Shown here one piece after another: positions 24,211-33,155 of a DNA stretch of 51,155 nt. Source of the DNA: Candidatus Zambryskiibacteriota bacterium (GTDB lineage Bacteria; Patescibacteriota; Minisyncoccia; Phycocordibacterales; WO2-35-19); assembly GCA_016932555.1 (NCBI GenBank), contig JAFGCQ010000025.1:1-51155 (forward strand), read 5' to 3'. The translations under genes were made by a program, and so were the position numbers. Each line of letters starts with the position of its first letter. The stretch's first letter is position 1. The notes below the pieces were generated by a model. The model was given only the letters and a program-made list of their open reading frames with translations, ran no database searches and was not told the DNA's origin.

Positions 24211-24280
24211 TTTTTAATCAATCAAAAATGTTACAGGGCAAAGACTTTTAGGCGAGACTATTTACATGTACTAAAATTTG

Positions 24281-24369
24281 TTATCTACAGCTTATCCACA
24301 GGAGCAAGGAGGTATTTTAAGTTGTAAAATGATGAACATTAATTGCCAAATTTTTAAAAAATTTGGCAA
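24281..24369 (+). promoter_or_regulatory. DnaA-box-like pair and inverted repeat upstream of nrdJ
   Basis: TTATCTACA (24281-24289) and the exact DnaA-box consensus TTATCCACA (24292-24300) lie in tandem, followed by an 11-bp inverted repeat (24343-24353 with 24359-24369, TTGCCAAATTT / AAATTTGGCAA). They occupy the nrdJ promoter region. DnaA control of ribonucleotide reductase is known in E. coli; here it is inferred. The inverted repeat could be an operator. Confidence 0.4.
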
Positions 24370-24403
24370 AAAATTACTAAATTTTTAACTTTTTTATAAA
24401 AAT

Positions 24404-26728
24404 ATGCCTAAAAAATCCTCCCAAAAGTCCAATTCTAGAAAAACCAGAAAATATGCTATGGAAGATTTTATTAAAAAAGTTCAAAAAAGAGACGGGGCTT
24501 TAGTAAAGTTTGATTTTGAAAGAATTGTAACGGCTATAGAAAAGGCAATGAAGGCGGCTAGGGAAGGATCCGAAGGTGAAGCTAGATTGGTTGCTCATAA
24601 AATTTTAGCTGACTTGGTAAGAATTTCTAAGAAATTTAAAAATTTCGTACCGACAGTTGAAGGTATTCAAGATACTGTCGAAAAAGAACTTATGGCCTCT
24701 GAATATCCTAATACTGCTAAAGCTTTTATTTTGTATAGAGCTGAAAGGACTAAAATTAGAGAACAAAGCGACCTGATATCAGAAGATGCTAAAACTAAAA
24801 TAAAAGAAAGTAGCAAATATTTTAAAAATTCATATCAAGAATTTATTTTTTATCAATTTTACTCAAGATGGAGAGATGAGTTTGGCCGTCGCGAAACTTG
24901 GATAGAAACTATTGATCGTTTTATGGATTATATGAAAGAAAACATGGGTTCTAAACTTACTGATGAAGAATATTCTGATATCAAAGAAGCTATTTTAAAT
25001 CAAGAAATTTGTCCTTCAATGCGCCTTTTATGGGCAGCTGGTAAGGCGGCTCGTAATAGTAATGTCTGTGCTTATAACTGTGCTTATTTAGCACCAACTT
25101 CTTGGAGAGATCTTTCGGAAATAATGTATATCTCTATGTGTGGTGCAGGTTGTGGTTTTTCAGTTGAACCAGAAAATATAGGCAAGTTTCCGCAAATTCA
25201 AAAACAAACGGGTAAAAAAGCACCAAAAATTGTAGTAGAAGACAGCAAGATTGGTTGGTGTGAATCTTTTGTTAAAGCCTGCGAAGCCTGGGAAAACGGT
25301 ATGGATGTGGAAATTGATTATTCAAAAATCAGACCAAATGGAGCCAAGCTACAAACTATGGGGGGTAGAGCTTCTGGTCCAGACCCTCTTAAAGATTTAA
25401 TGATTTTTACTAAAAGAAAACTATTAGCTAAACAAGGACGGCGGCTTTCTTGTTTAGATTTACACGATATTATTTGCCAAATTGGCCTTATTGTAGTAGC
25501 TGGTGGTGTTAGACGTTCAGCTCTTATTTCTCTCTCTTCTCTTGACGATATTGAAATGAGAGATGCTAAAAAAGGTGCTTTTTGGCAAACTGAAGGTCAG
25601 CGTTCTATGGCTAACAATTCTGCAGTCTATGAATCTAAACCGTCGGCTGAGGAATTTTTGGAGGAATGGACAGCTTTAGTAACTTCTCATTCTGGAGAGC
25701 GCGGTATTTTTAATCGAGGCAGTTTGTCAAACCAAATGCCAGAAAGGCGCTGGAAATTAGTCAAAGATGCCAAACAAATCGGTATGAATCCCTGTGGGGA
25801 AATTTATTTGCAATCCAAGCAGTTTTGTAATTTAACTTCTATTGTAATCAGACCCAAAGATACTATGGAAGATTTGAAAAAAAAGATGCGCTTAGCTACT
25901 GTTGTTGGTACCTATCAAGCTACTTTAACCAATTTCGAATATATTTCTAAAGAATGGAAGGAACATTGCGAACAAGAACAGCTTCTAGGAGTATCTCTCA
26001 CTGGTTATTTTGATAATAAAATAATACGTGAAGAGAAAAACCTGCGAGAGTTACGCGACGAGGGCATAAAAACTAACAAAAAATATGCCAAAAGATTTGG
26101 CACTAATGAATCAACTGCTTTAACCTGCATCAAACCGCACGGCAATTCGGGTCAACTTCTAGGTGTTGGTTCTGGTATGCATACTTGGTATGCTAAATAT
26201 TATATTCGTCGAGTAAGAATCTCCGCTACTGATCCTTTAATGCAACTTGCTAAAGATCAAGGTATTCCAATTCATCCAGAAGTAGGTTATTCAACATCAA
26301 ATTCCGCTACTATGGTTTTAGAATTTCCCTGCAAAGCGCCAGAAGGAGCGGTTGTTAATAGTGACGTAAATGCTCTAGAAATGTTAGAAGAATGGAAGAA
26401 AATAAAAACAAACTTTACTGAGCATAATCCTTCAATTACAATCTATGTTGGAGATAATGAATGGATTTCGGTAGCAAATTTTGTTTATAACAACTGGGAT
26501 ATTGTTGGCGGACTTTCATTCTTACCTCGGGATAATCATATTTATAAGCTGGCTCCTTATGAAGAAATCAGTAAAGAAGAATACGATCGGCGAATGAAAG
26601 AACTTGGTTCAATAGACTTTTCCAGACTTTTAATTTACGAAAAATCAGATCAAACAATTGGTGCTAAAGAGTTGGCCTGTGTTGGCGGTACTTGTGAAAT
26701 TGGCGATTTTGTGAAAATGGAAAAGTAA
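24404..26728 (+). CDS. nrdJ: Class II (adenosylcobalamin-dependent) ribonucleotide reductase
   Basis: A 774-residue monomeric-type reductase that makes deoxyribonucleotides using a B12-generated thiyl radical. An N-terminal ATP-cone regulatory domain (about 22-118) precedes the catalytic barrel. Visible active-site features are NVCAYNCAYLAP (about 218-229), the radical-site finger loop NPCGEIYLQSKQFCNLT (about 462-478) and the C-terminal redox pair CVGGTC (about 760-765) that is reloaded by thioredoxin. Length and motifs fit the Lactobacillus-type triphosphate reductase. No metallocofactor subunit is nearby, as expected. B12 would have to be imported or scavenged, since no cobalamin genes are visible here. 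Confidence 0.87.
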   Translation: MPKKSSQKSNSRKTRKYAMEDFIKKVQKRDGALVKFDFERIVTAIEKAMKAAREGSEGEARLVAHKILADLVRISKKFKNFVPTVEGIQDTVEKELMASEYPNTAKAFILYRAERTKIREQSDLISEDAKTKIKESSKYFKNSYQEFIFYQFYSRWRDEFGRRETWIETIDRFMDYMKENMGSKLTDEEYSDIKEAILNQEICPSMRLLWAAGKAARNSNVCAYNCAYLAPTSWRDLSEIMYISMCGAGCGFSVEPENIGKFPQIQKQTGKKAPKIVVEDSKIGWCESFVKACEAWENGMDVEIDYSKIRPNGAKLQTMGGRASGPDPLKDLMIFTKRKLLAKQGRRLSCLDLHDIICQIGLIVVAGGVRRSALISLSSLDDIEMRDAKKGAFWQTEGQRSMANNSAVYESKPSAEEFLEEWTALVTSHSGERGIFNRGSLSNQMPERRWKLVKDAKQIGMNPCGEIYLQSKQFCNLTSIVIRPKDTMEDLKKKMRLATVVGTYQATLTNFEYISKEWKEHCEQEQLLGVSLTGYFDNKIIREEKNLRELRDEGIKTNKKYAKRFGTNESTALTCIKPHGNSGQLLGVGSGMHTWYAKYYIRRVRISATDPLMQLAKDQGIPIHPEVGYSTSNSATMVLEFPCKAPEGAVVNSDVNALEMLEEWKKIKTNFTEHNPSITIYVGDNEWISVANFVYNNWDIVGGLSFLPRDNHIYKLAPYEEISKEEYDRRMKELGSIDFSRLLIYEKSDQTIGAKELACVGGTCEIGDFVKMEK

Positions 26729-26773
26729 GAATTTACTTGTCCACCAAAGTTTTAAGGTTGTGGAAAAAATTTT

Positions 26774-26782
26774 TGATATAAT
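26774..26782 (+). promoter_or_regulatory. Extended -10 promoter of gap
   Basis: TGATATAAT ends 8 bases before the gap ATG (26791) with no Shine-Dalgarno between, which predicts a leaderless mRNA. Confidence 0.5.
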
Positions 26783-26790
26783 TAATTATT

Positions 26791-27861
26791 ATGAAAATCG
26801 CAATCAACGGTGCGGGAAGAATCGGGCGATCTTTTTTGAGATTGGCTTTGGATGCTGAAGGCTTAAGTAAAGTCGACCGCAAAATTGAAATCATCGCTAT
26901 AAATGATTTGGGTGATATAGATAATATTGCTTATCTTTTAAAATATGACACGGTTTATGGAGTGTCACCTCTAAAAATTTCAGTAAATGAAGATAAAAAA
27001 TCTATTTCTGTAAATGAAAAAAAAATTGAATTTTTAAGCGAAAAAAATCCGGCTAATTTGCCATGGCGGCATTTAGATATTGATGTAGTGGTTGAATCAA
27101 CTGGTGTTTTTGCAACTTATAAAAAATCACAAGCTCATATTGAAGCTGGTGCCAAAAGAGTGATTATTACTGCACCAGTCAAAGATGATCCTATAGATGA
27201 AAGTCAGGTTATGGTTTTAATGGGCATCAATGATGATAAATTAGTGAAAGCCCAAATTAGCTCTAATGCTTCTTGTACCACTAATGCAGCTGGCCCAATT
27301 GTTCAAATTTTAAATGAAAAATTAGGTATTGAAAAAGCTATTTTAAATACTACTCACGCTTTGACGGCTAGTCAGACTACGGTTGATGGTCCTAAAGCGA
27401 AGGACTGGAAAGAAGGACGAGCAGGAGCTCATAACATCGTCCCAACTTCAACTGGTGCAGCCAAAGCTGTTGGTAAAGTCATCTCTGAAATAAAAGATAA
27501 GTTTGACGGAATTTCAATGCGAGTGCCAGTAATTGCCGGTTCAATCGCAGATATTACTTTTATATCTAAAAAAGAAACCAGTGTGGAAGAAGTTAATAAA
27601 ATTCTAAAGGACGCGGCTCAAGAAGAGAAATGGCAAGGCATTTTTACGGCTACTGATGAAAAATTAGTATCTTCAGATATTGTAGGTTCACTTTATGGTT
27701 CAATTGCCGATCTCGGCCTCACTCGCGTTGTTGGTGGTAATTTAGTTAAAGTTTGCGTCTGGTATGATAATGAAATGGGGTACACAAACACATTACTTAA
27801 ACATATCCTTAAAATCGGAAAGTATTTGGAAGTTAATAGTAGTGAGGTAGGATTATCATGA
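26791..27861 (+). CDS. gap: Glyceraldehyde-3-phosphate dehydrogenase
   Basis: A 356-residue type I GAPDH that oxidises glyceraldehyde 3-phosphate to 1,3-bisphosphoglycerate. The NAD-binding INGAGRIGRSFLRLAL and the catalytic SNASCTTNAAGPI (Cys nucleophile) are intact; the usual second Cys of SCTTNCLAP is replaced by Ala. HALTASQTTVDGP and WYDNEMGYTNTLLKHI complete the fold. It starts a plus-strand carbon-metabolism run (gap, rpiB, small protein, transketolase halves), and its stop overlaps the rpiB start by four bases (ATGA), so the two are translationally coupled. Confidence 0.96.
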   Translation: MKIAINGAGRIGRSFLRLALDAEGLSKVDRKIEIIAINDLGDIDNIAYLLKYDTVYGVSPLKISVNEDKKSISVNEKKIEFLSEKNPANLPWRHLDIDVVVESTGVFATYKKSQAHIEAGAKRVIITAPVKDDPIDESQVMVLMGINDDKLVKAQISSNASCTTNAAGPIVQILNEKLGIEKAILNTTHALTASQTTVDGPKAKDWKEGRAGAHNIVPTSTGAAKAVGKVISEIKDKFDGISMRVPVIAGSIADITFISKKETSVEEVNKILKDAAQEEKWQGIFTATDEKLVSSDIVGSLYGSIADLGLTRVVGGNLVKVCVWYDNEMGYTNTLLKHILKIGKYLEVNSSEVGLS

Positions 27862-28301
27862 AGATTTTTTTTGCAGCAGATCATGCTGGATTTGAAATAA
27901 AAAATGAACTTTTAAATTTTGTAAAAGGACTTGGATTTGAAGTAGAAGACTGCGGAGCATATAAATTTAACTCCAATGATGATTATCCAGAATTCGTAAA
28001 AAGAGCGGCAGAAACTGTATCAAAAAATCCAGAAAATAAAAAAGCTATAATCTTAGGCGGTTCAGGACAAGGTGAGGCGATGGTAGCAAATAAATTTGAT
28101 AACATAAGAGCAGCTGAATATTATGGCGGTAATTTAGAAATAGTAAGGCTTTCTCGCGAGCATAATGATGCTAACGTACTATCCTTAGGCGCTAGATTTC
28201 TATCTTTAGATGAAGCTAAAGAAGCAGTGAAATTGTGGTTAGAAACAAATTTTTCAAACGAAGAAAAACATAAAAGACGGATTAAAAATATTGAAAATTA
28301 A
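27858..28301 (+). CDS. rpiB: Ribose-5-phosphate isomerase B family protein
   Basis: A 147-residue RpiB/LacAB-family isomerase, interconverting ribose 5-phosphate and ribulose 5-phosphate. The N-terminal FAADHAGFEIKNELLNF and REHNDANVLSLGAR are conserved. The E. coli catalytic Cys (CGTGIG) is replaced by GGSGQGEAMVANK, the arrangement seen in mycobacterial RpiB, where the Glu is the base. It follows gap with an ATGA overlap and precedes transketolase, fitting a non-oxidative pentose-phosphate route. Confidence 0.9.
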   Translation: MKIFFAADHAGFEIKNELLNFVKGLGFEVEDCGAYKFNSNDDYPEFVKRAAETVSKNPENKKAIILGGSGQGEAMVANKFDNIRAAEYYGGNLEIVRLSREHNDANVLSLGARFLSLDEAKEAVKLWLETNFSNEEKHKRRIKNIEN

Positions 28302-28343
28302 AAAATTATTTTTAAGTTTAGAATTTATAATTAATTTAATATT

Positions 28344-28646
28344 ATGCTTCCAGAAGAAAATCAAAAAGAAACTCAATTAGAAAATAATGTTATTGAAAAA
28401 AAATCTGCCAATTATTCATTCTTGTTAACTCTTGTTGCTTTGCTTATTCTCACTGGTATTTTCGGTATTTATTATTTTTCCAGCTTATTACCGCAAATAC
28501 AAAATGAAGTTTATGCTGAAGAAAATAATACGCCGAAGATTATCGGAGGAGATAAAGATGAGTATGGTTGTTTAATTGCTGCTGGTTACAGTTGGTGCGA
28601 AACGAAGAACAAATGTCTTAGAACTTGGGAAGAAGCTTGTGAATAA
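28344..28646 (+). CDS. Small single-pass membrane protein with Cys-rich tail
   Basis: A 100-residue protein not assigned to a named family here. A membrane helix spans about residues 26-47, giving an N-in topology with a short outer domain. The outer part ends with a compact motif, YGCLIAAGYSWCETKNKC followed by LRTWEEAC, with four cysteines spaced C-x9-C-x5-C-x7-C that could form two disulfides. It sits between rpiB and the transketolase subunits, two bases before the latter, so it is likely co-transcribed. A TATAAT at 28326-28331 could give it an extra promoter. Confidence 0.65.
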   Translation: MLPEENQKETQLENNVIEKKSANYSFLLTLVALLILTGIFGIYYFSSLLPQIQNEVYAEENNTPKIIGGDKDEYGCLIAAGYSWCETKNKCLRTWEEACE

Positions 28647-28648
28647 AA

Positions 28649-29494
28649 ATGTTTCAGTTAGATGATGAAAAAATAAAACGGTTAGAAGAAAAAGCGAAAG
28701 ATATTCGCATCTCTATTGTAGAAATGCTTATAGAGGCAAGTAGTGGTCATCCAGCCGGATCATTAGGAATGGCTGATATTTTTGCCGCTTTTTATTTTCA
28801 TATTTTAAGACATGATCCTACTAAACCAGACTGGCAAGATAGAGATCGTTTAATCCTTTCAAACGGGCATATTTGCCCCGTGCTTTATGCTAGTTTAGCT
28901 CACAGTGGTTATTTCCCGATTGAAGAGTTGAAGACTCTGCGTAAATTTGGTTCAAGGCTACAAGGTCATCCTGATAAGAATTTTTTACCTATAGTAGAAA
29001 TTTCATCTGGACCATTAGGTTTGGGGCTTTCTCAAGTAATTGGTATGACTTTAGCTGATAAAATTAATAATAATAATTCATCTAAAAAATATTTTTATTG
29101 CTTTTTAAGCGATGGGGAATTACAGGAAGGTAATATTTGGGAAGCAGCAATGCTTGGTGGTAAAGAAAAACTTGAAAATCTCATCGCTGTAATAGACCGG
29201 AACAATATACAAACCGTGGGTAAAGTAGAAAATGTCATGCCTTTGGAACCTCTAGAAGATAAATGGAGAGCTTTTAATTGGAATGTACAAACTATCGACG
29301 GTCATAATTTTAAAGAAATTATAGAAGCTGTTGAAAGTACTCAAAAATCTAATAAGCCTTCGATTATTATCGCCAAAACTATTCCCGGCAAAGGTATTTC
29401 TTTTATGGAAAATGATTATCGTTGGCACAGTAGGCCAGTAAGTAAAGAGGAAGGGGAGAAAGCTTTAATAGAATTAAAAAAAGATAATGCTTAA
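28649..29494 (+). CDS. Transketolase, N-terminal (TPP-binding) subunit
   Basis: A 281-residue N-terminal half of a split transketolase that transfers two-carbon units between sugar phosphates. The substrate and TPP features are SSGHPAGSLGMADIFAAFYF, NGHICPVLYA, and the TPP/Mg motif SDGELQEGNIWEAAMLGG ending at NN (about 149-184). The C-terminal half is a separate gene that overlaps by eight bases, so the subunits are made together. Split transketolases are common in archaea and many CPR bacteria. Confidence 0.94.
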   Translation: MFQLDDEKIKRLEEKAKDIRISIVEMLIEASSGHPAGSLGMADIFAAFYFHILRHDPTKPDWQDRDRLILSNGHICPVLYASLAHSGYFPIEELKTLRKFGSRLQGHPDKNFLPIVEISSGPLGLGLSQVIGMTLADKINNNNSSKKYFYCFLSDGELQEGNIWEAAMLGGKEKLENLIAVIDRNNIQTVGKVENVMPLEPLEDKWRAFNWNVQTIDGHNFKEIIEAVESTQKSNKPSIIIAKTIPGKGISFMENDYRWHSRPVSKEEGEKALIELKKDNA

Positions 29495-30482
29495 TCAAGA
29501 TTTGAAACTTAATAGCAAAATCTTTAGTGAAGATGCAGAAAAAGAAACAAATCGTAAAGGATTTGGTGAGGGTTTAGTTTTAGCAGCAGAAAATAATAAA
29601 AATATTGTGGGTTTAACTGCTGATTTAACTAGATCGACTTCAATGGATTTGTTTGTTGATAAATATCCAGAAAGATTTGTGCAGGTCGGTGTAGCTGAAC
29701 AAAATTTAATAACTGTAGCCGCTGGTATGGCAGAGATGGGTAAAATTCCTTTTGTATCTTCTTACGCTATTTTTAGTCCAGGAAGAAACTGGGAGCAAAT
29801 TCGTAATGTGATTTGTCACAATAATCTGTCGGTAAAAATCATCGCTAGTCATGGCGGGCTTTCAGTAGGTAAAGATGGTGCTTCTCACCAAGCTCTTGAA
29901 GATTTGAGTTTAATGAGATGTTTGCCACACATGACAGTGCTTTCTCCTTGCGATGTTTTTGAAGCTAAGAAAGCTACAATTGAGGCCGCAAAAATAGACG
30001 GACCAGTTTATCTAAGACTTTCTAGAGATAAGACGCCTCAAATTACTACTGAAGAAACACTCTTTGAAATAGGCAAGGCGCAGATGTTTTTTAATCCCCC
30101 GATGATTGCACAAGCTGGTATTATTTCTACTGGACCGATAATTTATAAAGCCTTACAAGTTGCCCAAAAATTTGCTGAAAGAGGAATATCGGTAAAAGTT
30201 TTAAATATTTCTAGCTTAAGACCCCTTGATTTTGAATCTATAATAAATCTGGCCAAAGAAGCTGGGGCAATTATTACAGTTGAAGACCATCAAATAGTGG
30301 GCGGTTTAGGTTCATCAGTTTCTGAAGTTTTAGCACAAAATTATCCGACGCCGATAGAATTTGTAGGTGTCCATGACCAATTTGGCCAATCGGGTGATCC
30401 GGAAGAGCTCTACAACTACTATCATATGAATATCAGTCACATCGAAGCGGCTGTGGAGAAAGTTTTAGGAAGAAAAAAATAA
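29487..30482 (+). CDS. Transketolase, C-terminal (pyrimidine-binding) subunit
   Basis: A 331-residue C-terminal half of transketolase. It contains the pyrimidine-binding region with VGVAEQNLITVAAGMAEMGKIPFVSSYAIF (Glu that activates TPP), SHGGLSVGKDGASHQALEDLSLMR, and the C-terminal transketolase domain (ITVEDHQIVGGLGSSVSEVL). It overlaps the N-terminal subunit gene by eight bases and ends 12 bases from the convergent PfkB kinase, with no obvious terminator between them. Confidence 0.94.
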   Translation: MLNQDLKLNSKIFSEDAEKETNRKGFGEGLVLAAENNKNIVGLTADLTRSTSMDLFVDKYPERFVQVGVAEQNLITVAAGMAEMGKIPFVSSYAIFSPGRNWEQIRNVICHNNLSVKIIASHGGLSVGKDGASHQALEDLSLMRCLPHMTVLSPCDVFEAKKATIEAAKIDGPVYLRLSRDKTPQITTEETLFEIGKAQMFFNPPMIAQAGIISTGPIIYKALQVAQKFAERGISVKVLNISSLRPLDFESIINLAKEAGAIITVEDHQIVGGLGSSVSEVLAQNYPTPIEFVGVHDQFGQSGDPEELYNYYHMNISHIEAAVEKVLGRKK

Positions 30483-30494
30483 AAGAGTTGGAAA

Positions 30495-31508
30495 TTACAT
30501 AATTTTCTGAGGCTTATAGTCTTCAGGAGCTCTCGACAGATATTGGAGTATTCTTTCTTGAGTGAGTAAGCCCTTTTGAGCACCTACATATTGGACGACT
30601 GACATTGAATTAACTGGGGCCCAGAGAAAAGCGTCAAAAAGTGATTTGCCGAGTGCTATAGCCGAAGCAAAAGTGGCAGAAAAAGCATCACCTGCGCCAG
30701 TGCGATCATAAGGCGGTTTTTCGTCAGGATAGGGTCGCATGGAAAAACCTTCATAACCATCATAAGCGTAAGCGCCTTTGGGTCCGTCAGTTATTACAGC
30801 AACATTTGGTCCGATATCATGTATCATTTTTAATAAATCTTTAATATCTATATTTTCTTCTTGTTTATTTAAAATTCTTTTAGCTTCTTCCACATTACAA
30901 AAAAAAATATCGGTTCTGGCATAAATGTTTTTCAGGACCTCGGTGCCCATTTTCATCTGAAAAGTACCCGGCTGAAAAGCTAGTTTAATTTCCTGGTTAT
31001 TCCTTAAATATTCTGCTATTTGATTATGGTAATCACCAGAATTTTCACCGATAGAAGTGAGATATATCCATTTCGGCTTGCCTAAATTCGGCAATTTGTA
31101 ATCATAAGATTCGTGTTTAACCAAAATGGTACGATCATCTTCAAACCAGAGGACATAATGGTAATTAGTTAGTTTATCTTTGTGGATAGAAACTAAATCA
31201 GTGTCTACCCCGTTTTTTTTCAGAGTAGCAATGCATTCATGACCATTATAATCGTCACCAAGATCAGTAATATGGGCTGATTTTAAACCTAAGCGAGCCG
31301 CACAGACTGCTGCATTAGCACTATTGCCTACCGCTCGCACTTCTTCCATAAATTCATATTCAACTTTATCGCCAAATTTAATGATTAAATTTTGTTTTTG
31401 CCCATCTTCGCTGCGATTTACTTTGGCATCTTTTAAACGAATAAAAGCATCAGTAGTAATGTCGCCAATAGAAACAAAATCAAAATCTTTTTTGTTGAAA
31501 AAATCCAT
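30495..31508 (-). CDS. PfkB-family carbohydrate kinase
   Basis: A 337-residue ribokinase-fold sugar kinase. It has the N-terminal GDITTDAFI, the substrate-side VRAVGNSANAAVCAARLGLKS, and the signature DRTGAGDAFSATFASAIA (about 264-281) with the catalytic Asp and anion hole. The exact substrate cannot be read from the sequence; ribose, fructose, fructose 6-phosphate or a nucleoside are options. Its place between transketolase and class II aldolase suggests a role in sugar-phosphate supply. It is divergent from the aldolase, and TATAAT at 31517-31522 lies 8 bases before its ATG. Confidence 0.88.
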   Translation of the reverse strand: MDFFNKKDFDFVSIGDITTDAFIRLKDAKVNRSEDGQKQNLIIKFGDKVEYEFMEEVRAVGNSANAAVCAARLGLKSAHITDLGDDYNGHECIATLKKNGVDTDLVSIHKDKLTNYHYVLWFEDDRTILVKHESYDYKLPNLGKPKWIYLTSIGENSGDYHNQIAEYLRNNQEIKLAFQPGTFQMKMGTEVLKNIYARTDIFFCNVEEAKRILNKQEENIDIKDLLKMIHDIGPNVAVITDGPKGAYAYDGYEGFSMRPYPDEKPPYDRTGAGDAFSATFASAIALGKSLFDAFLWAPVNSMSVVQYVGAQKGLLTQERILQYLSRAPEDYKPQKIM

Positions 31509-31516
31509 TTGTTTTT

Positions 31517-31522
31517 ATTATA
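31517..31522 (-). promoter_or_regulatory. -10 box of the PfkB kinase
   Basis: TATAAT on the minus strand, 8 bases before the ATG at 31508 with no Shine-Dalgarno, predicting a leaderless transcript. Confidence 0.45.
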
Positions 31523-31551
31523 CACTCCTCTAAATTTTTAAAAAATAAAAT

Positions 31552-31560
31552 TGTGATAAT
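31552..31560 (+). promoter_or_regulatory. Extended -10 promoter of the aldolase
   Basis: TGTGATAAT ends 8 bases before ATG 31569. The ATG at 31561 is out of frame and closes after three codons. Confidence 0.45.
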
Positions 31561-31568
31561 ATGTGGAT

Positions 31569-32429
31569 ATGAAATCACTAAAAGAATATATCCAACAAGC
31601 TGAAGATACTAAGACTGCGATTGGTCATTTTAATATTTCCGATAGTGTCGGTTTTTGGGCAGTAGTGAACGCTGCTCAAAAATTAAATTTGCCAGTAATC
31701 ATCGGTGTTTCGGAAGGCGAAAGGGATTTTATCGGAGTAAAACAAGTTAAAGCTTTAGTAGAAACTTTGAAACAGACCGATATGCCTATTTTTCTCAATG
31801 CCGACCATACATATTCAGTGGAAAGAGTTGAAGAAGTGGTTAATACTGGATTTGATGCGTGTATAATTGATGGTTCAGATAAATCGTTTGAAGAAAATAT
31901 CAAATTAACGAAAGAGGCTGTCATTAAAGCTAAAAAAATAAATCCAAATATTTTAATAGAAGGGGAATTGGGTTTTATCGGAAAATCATCTGCTATGTGG
32001 GATGAAATACCAGAAGGCGCTGATTCAACTTTGACTAAACCGGAAAAAGCGGAAGAATTTGTGAAGCAAACTAATATAGATCTTTTTGCTCCTTCTGTTG
32101 GTAACATCCACGGCATGGCTAAAAATTTTAATGTTAATTATGAAAAATTAGATATTGAAAGAATTAAAGTTATAAGAAAAATCGCTGGGGTGCCACTAGT
32201 CTTACATGGCGGTTCAGGAATAAAAGATGATGAATTTAAACAAGCTATCACTGCTGGAATATCAGTAATCCATATTAATACAGAAATGCGTGTAGCTTAT
32301 AAACAAGCTCTGCAAAAATCATTTAGTGAAAATCCCGACGAGACTACTCCATACAAATTCCTTCGACCGGCTGTCATCGCCATCCAGGCGGTAGTAGAAA
32401 AGCGCCTAATATTGTTTAATAATTTGTAA
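31569..32429 (+). CDS. fba: Class II fructose-bisphosphate aldolase
   Basis: A zinc-dependent aldolase of about 286 residues that cleaves or forms fructose 1,6-bisphosphate. Visible family features are AIGHFNISD at the N-terminus, FLNADHTYSVERVEEVV with the catalytic Asp and zinc His, EGELGFIG, APSVGNIHGM, and VLHGGSGIKDDEFKQAI (phosphate loop and zinc His). ATG 31569 is chosen over GTG 31563 because an extended -10 ends only 8 bases upstream. It complements gap, transketolase and RpiB in the neighbouring run. Confidence 0.94.
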   Translation: MKSLKEYIQQAEDTKTAIGHFNISDSVGFWAVVNAAQKLNLPVIIGVSEGERDFIGVKQVKALVETLKQTDMPIFLNADHTYSVERVEEVVNTGFDACIIDGSDKSFEENIKLTKEAVIKAKKINPNILIEGELGFIGKSSAMWDEIPEGADSTLTKPEKAEEFVKQTNIDLFAPSVGNIHGMAKNFNVNYEKLDIERIKVIRKIAGVPLVLHGGSGIKDDEFKQAITAGISVIHINTEMRVAYKQALQKSFSENPDETTPYKFLRPAVIAIQAVVEKRLILFNNL

Positions 32430-32452
32430 TTCTATTGAAAAAGTGCTAGGAT
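32424..32452 (+). promoter_or_regulatory. Promoter of the bL25 gene
   Basis: TTGTAA (32424-32429, overlapping the fba stop), a 17-base spacer and an extended TGCTAGGAT ending at 32452, 7 bases before the ATG. Confidence 0.5.
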
Positions 32453-32459
32453 ATTCGGA

Positions 32460-33143
32460 ATGACAATTGATATTAAAGCGGAAAAAAGGGAAAAAATCGG
32501 TAAGCTAAAATCCTTGAGAAACCAGGGCTTTATGCCAGCCGTTTATTACGGTCATAAAAAAAATTCAACCCCTATCCAAATCAAAAAAAATGATTTTATA
32601 AAAGTTTGGAAAAATGCTGGCGAATCTACAGTTGTTAAACTTCATGCCCCAGAAGGCGATCTTGAAGCCTTAATCCATGCTGTAGATATAGATCCTATAA
32701 GCGACGAACCAAGGCATGCTGATTTTTATATATTTGAAAAAGGTCATAAAGTTGAAATTGCAGTACCACTAGAATTCGTAGGTGTTTCTCCGGCAGTTAA
32801 GGAATTGGGCGGTAATCTGATGAAAATTTTACATGAGATGGAAATTAAGGCTGATCCTGCAAACTTGCCGCAAAAAATTGAAGTTGATATTTCAGTGATT
32901 ACCGAGCTTGAAGGCCAAATTTTGGCTAAAGAAATAAAACTTCCTGAAGGTGTTGAACTTATGGAAAATCCCGAAGAAGTAATTGCTACTGTAGCTACAC
33001 CTCGGGAAGAGCCAGTGGAAGAAGAGCCAGAAGCCGATTTGTCTTCAATTGAAGTTGAAAAGAAAGGCAAAGAAGATGAAGATGAGAGTACTACTTCCGC
33101 TGAAGGTTCTAGCGAATCAAAGGGGGGAAAGAAAGAGGAGTAA
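32460..33143 (+). CDS. rplY: 50S ribosomal protein bL25 (CTC type)
   Basis: A 227-residue 5S rRNA-binding protein of the long CTC type. The N-terminal bL25 beta barrel (about 1-90: IKAEKREKIGKLKSLRNQGFMPAVYYG) is followed by the TL5-like C-terminal domain (about 95-185: VEIAVPLEFVGVSPAVKELGG) and an acidic Glu/Ser-rich tail of about 40 residues. It has a dedicated promoter overlapping the fba stop and ends at the hairpin repeat copy B, which probably serves as its terminator. Confidence 0.94.
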   Translation: MTIDIKAEKREKIGKLKSLRNQGFMPAVYYGHKKNSTPIQIKKNDFIKVWKNAGESTVVKLHAPEGDLEALIHAVDIDPISDEPRHADFYIFEKGHKVEIAVPLEFVGVSPAVKELGGNLMKILHEMEIKADPANLPQKIEVDISVITELEGQILAKEIKLPEGVELMENPEEVIATVATPREEPVEEEPEADLSSIEVEKKGKEDEDESTTSAEGSSESKGGKKEE

Positions 33144-33155
33144 AATTCATAAAAA

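Noticed and set aside
24281-24300. Chromosomal replication origin
   Set aside because: Only two DnaA-like boxes, with no dnaA, dnaN or AT-rich unwinding module nearby; a regulatory role is more likely.
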